Assembly: GCF_001712755.1 (NCBI RefSeq)
Contig: NZ_MDKC01000006.1
Location: 1-64,000, forward strand
Direction of reading: 5' to 3'
DNA length: 64,000 bases
Source: Gottfriedia luciferensis
Lineage (GTDB): Bacteria > Bacillota > Bacilli > Bacillales > Bacillaceae_G
Positions 63,126-64,000 of this stretch are shown here, piece after piece (within the stretch, counting starts at the first letter, position 1; every line of letters begins with the position of its first letter). Position numbers and translations under genes: made by a program. The notes beneath the pieces are model-generated. The model searched no databases. It was not told where the DNA came from and saw only the letters and a list, made by a program, of their open reading frames with translations.

Positions 63126-63938
63126 ATGTTTTTAAAGAAAAATTCAAACTTAGGAGAGAAAAATGGCGTCTCCTACTTGAATGGGGAAGTTAAATATCTA
63201 AGTGTTTCATTAAATGTTTACAGTTATTTAGTGGATGGAGTTTTAATTGATACAGGATCGCAGTCTTTACATAGATATTTCGAATCTTTTATTGACCAAG
63301 CAGATTTTGATCAAGTAATGATAACTCATTCTCATGAAGATCATTCAGGTTGTGCTTCTTATATTGAAAAAACTAAGAATCTACCAATTTATTTAAGTGA
63401 AAAAACAATTGATTATTGCGCAAGACATGCAGATTATCCTTTATATAGGCAACTTTTTTGGGGAAAGAGAAAGCCGTTTCACGCTAAGGCTATACCTGAA
63501 ACGTTTACATCAAGAAATGCGACATGGAAAGTAATCGATACACCCGGCCATGCTTTTGATCATAAAGCATTATTAAATCAGGAGACTGGTCAATTATTTA
63601 CGGGAGATTTATTTGTAAGTGAGCGGACAAAAGTCGTATTAGCAGAAGAATGTATCCCTACAATTATTAACTCATTAGAGCGAGTATTAACTTATGATTT
63701 TCAAGATGTATTTTGCAGCCACGCAGGGTTTATAGAAGATGGTCGTGCAGCGCTTGAACGAAAACGAGACTATTTATTATCTATTAAACATAATGTATTA
63801 ACCTTACATAAAGAAGGGAATTCAGCTGAAGATATCCGAAATAAGCTATTTCCAAAAAAATACCCGATTATAAAATTTTCAAGTGGAGAATGGGATTCAC
63901 TACACATTGTAACATCGATCATAAATGAAATGATGTAG
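63126..63938 (+). CDS. MBL-fold metallo-hydrolase
   Basis: 270 residues. The metal motif HSHEDHSG is at 68-75 (H68, H70, D72, H73). Further ligands are expected in DTPGHAFDHK and FTGDLF. The general fold is that of glyoxalase II/beta-lactamase-like hydrolases; the substrate is unknown. The start may be GTG at 63123 or ATG at 63126; AAGGAG precedes both and I use the ATG. A helical C-terminal tail (KHNVLTLHKEGNSAEDI) is present, as in several MBL enzymes. The remaining 62 bases to the window end hold nothing recognisable. Confidence 0.85.
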   Translation: MFLKKNSNLGEKNGVSYLNGEVKYLSVSLNVYSYLVDGVLIDTGSQSLHRYFESFIDQADFDQVMITHSHEDHSGCASYIEKTKNLPIYLSEKTIDYCARHADYPLYRQLFWGKRKPFHAKAIPETFTSRNATWKVIDTPGHAFDHKALLNQETGQLFTGDLFVSERTKVVLAEECIPTIINSLERVLTYDFQDVFCSHAGFIEDGRAALERKRDYLLSIKHNVLTLHKEGNSAEDIRNKLFPKKYPIIKFSSGEWDSLHIVTSIINEMM

Positions 63939-64000
63939 GTAAACCTGATCTATTTTAATAGACATTAAGGACTAAAAATTACAAAGGACGGCCAACACGC

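Noticed and set aside
1-64000. Transposase, integrase, tRNA or rRNA genes
   Set aside because: No frame shows transposase or recombinase motifs, and no tRNA cloverleaf or rRNA segment was recognised; a tRNAscan or Infernal run would be decisive.

Overview
The window is AT-rich DNA from an endospore-forming Bacillaceae-type Firmicute. The evidence is a tripartite GerA/GerB/GerC germination-receptor operon, a LysM-GH18 spore-type hydrolase, a qoxABCD menaquinol oxidase operon, strong AGGAGG-type ribosome binding sites, frequent TTG/GTG starts and compact U-tailed terminators. I see no rRNA, tRNA, CRISPR array, transposase or prophage. Species cannot be fixed from the sequence alone.

Layout. 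0.3-2.5 kb: a lipoprotein NagZ-type hexosaminidase with a C-terminal DUF4309-like domain. 2.6-8.4 kb: small membrane ORFs, an FHA-winged-helix regulator, a MocR regulator behind a perfect palindrome, and an amine oxidase/glyoxalase pair. 8.5-17 kb: an M23 murein hydrolase behind a WalR-type triple repeat, a decayed persulfide-type locus that keeps an intact CsoR/CstR-type operator-promoter, then DUF202, peroxiredoxin, DinB, a CDF transporter, a broken Lrp gene, a GT2-GtrA protein and a PIG-L deacetylase. 17-32.3 kb: a secreted-protein island with a 1087-residue Ig-like (BIG2) protein, the ger operon, a second NagZ-DUF4309 lipoprotein and a Vpr-like subtilase fused to Asp-box repeats. 32.3-42 kb: LysR, LysM-GH18, TetR, two SDRs, two MFS pumps and a YitT protein. 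42-46.4 kb: qoxABCD with a small membrane gene. 46.8-52.5 kb: a second MocR, deoC, a deletion scar joining a response regulator to an ABC permease, a short GntR regulator and an MDR oxidoreductase. 52.9-57.4 kb: the phosphate uptake operon in the order pstB-phoU-pstS-pstC-pstA. 57.5-64 kb: Dabb protein, MFS pump, truncated SDR, alpha/beta hydrolase, UspA, frameshifted aldo/keto reductase, a small Fe-S-type relic and an MBL-fold hydrolase.

The least explained signal is non-coding. A family of intergenic modules recurs at about 0.5, 25.5, 33.7, 36.4, 57.5, 58.2 and 59.6 kb. It is built from a long inverted repeat with arms like TTGAGAAYRAAYGGTAAA and a short palindrome around GAGAATGNNCGTTCT. 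Each copy lies upstream of, and oriented toward, a gene (nagZ copies, lysR, SDRs, Dabb, MFS). This looks like a regulon of the local TetR protein or a small dispersed repeat that carries operators. A second repeated unit links nagZ 3' ends, a terminator and the leader of the following secreted-protein gene, and is seen in full or partial form at 2.4, 17.5 and 27.7 kb. Several genes are freshly broken (Lrp, response regulator, permease, aldo/keto reductase, SDR, rhodanese, CoA-disulfide reductase), so the accessory content appears to be in active turnover.
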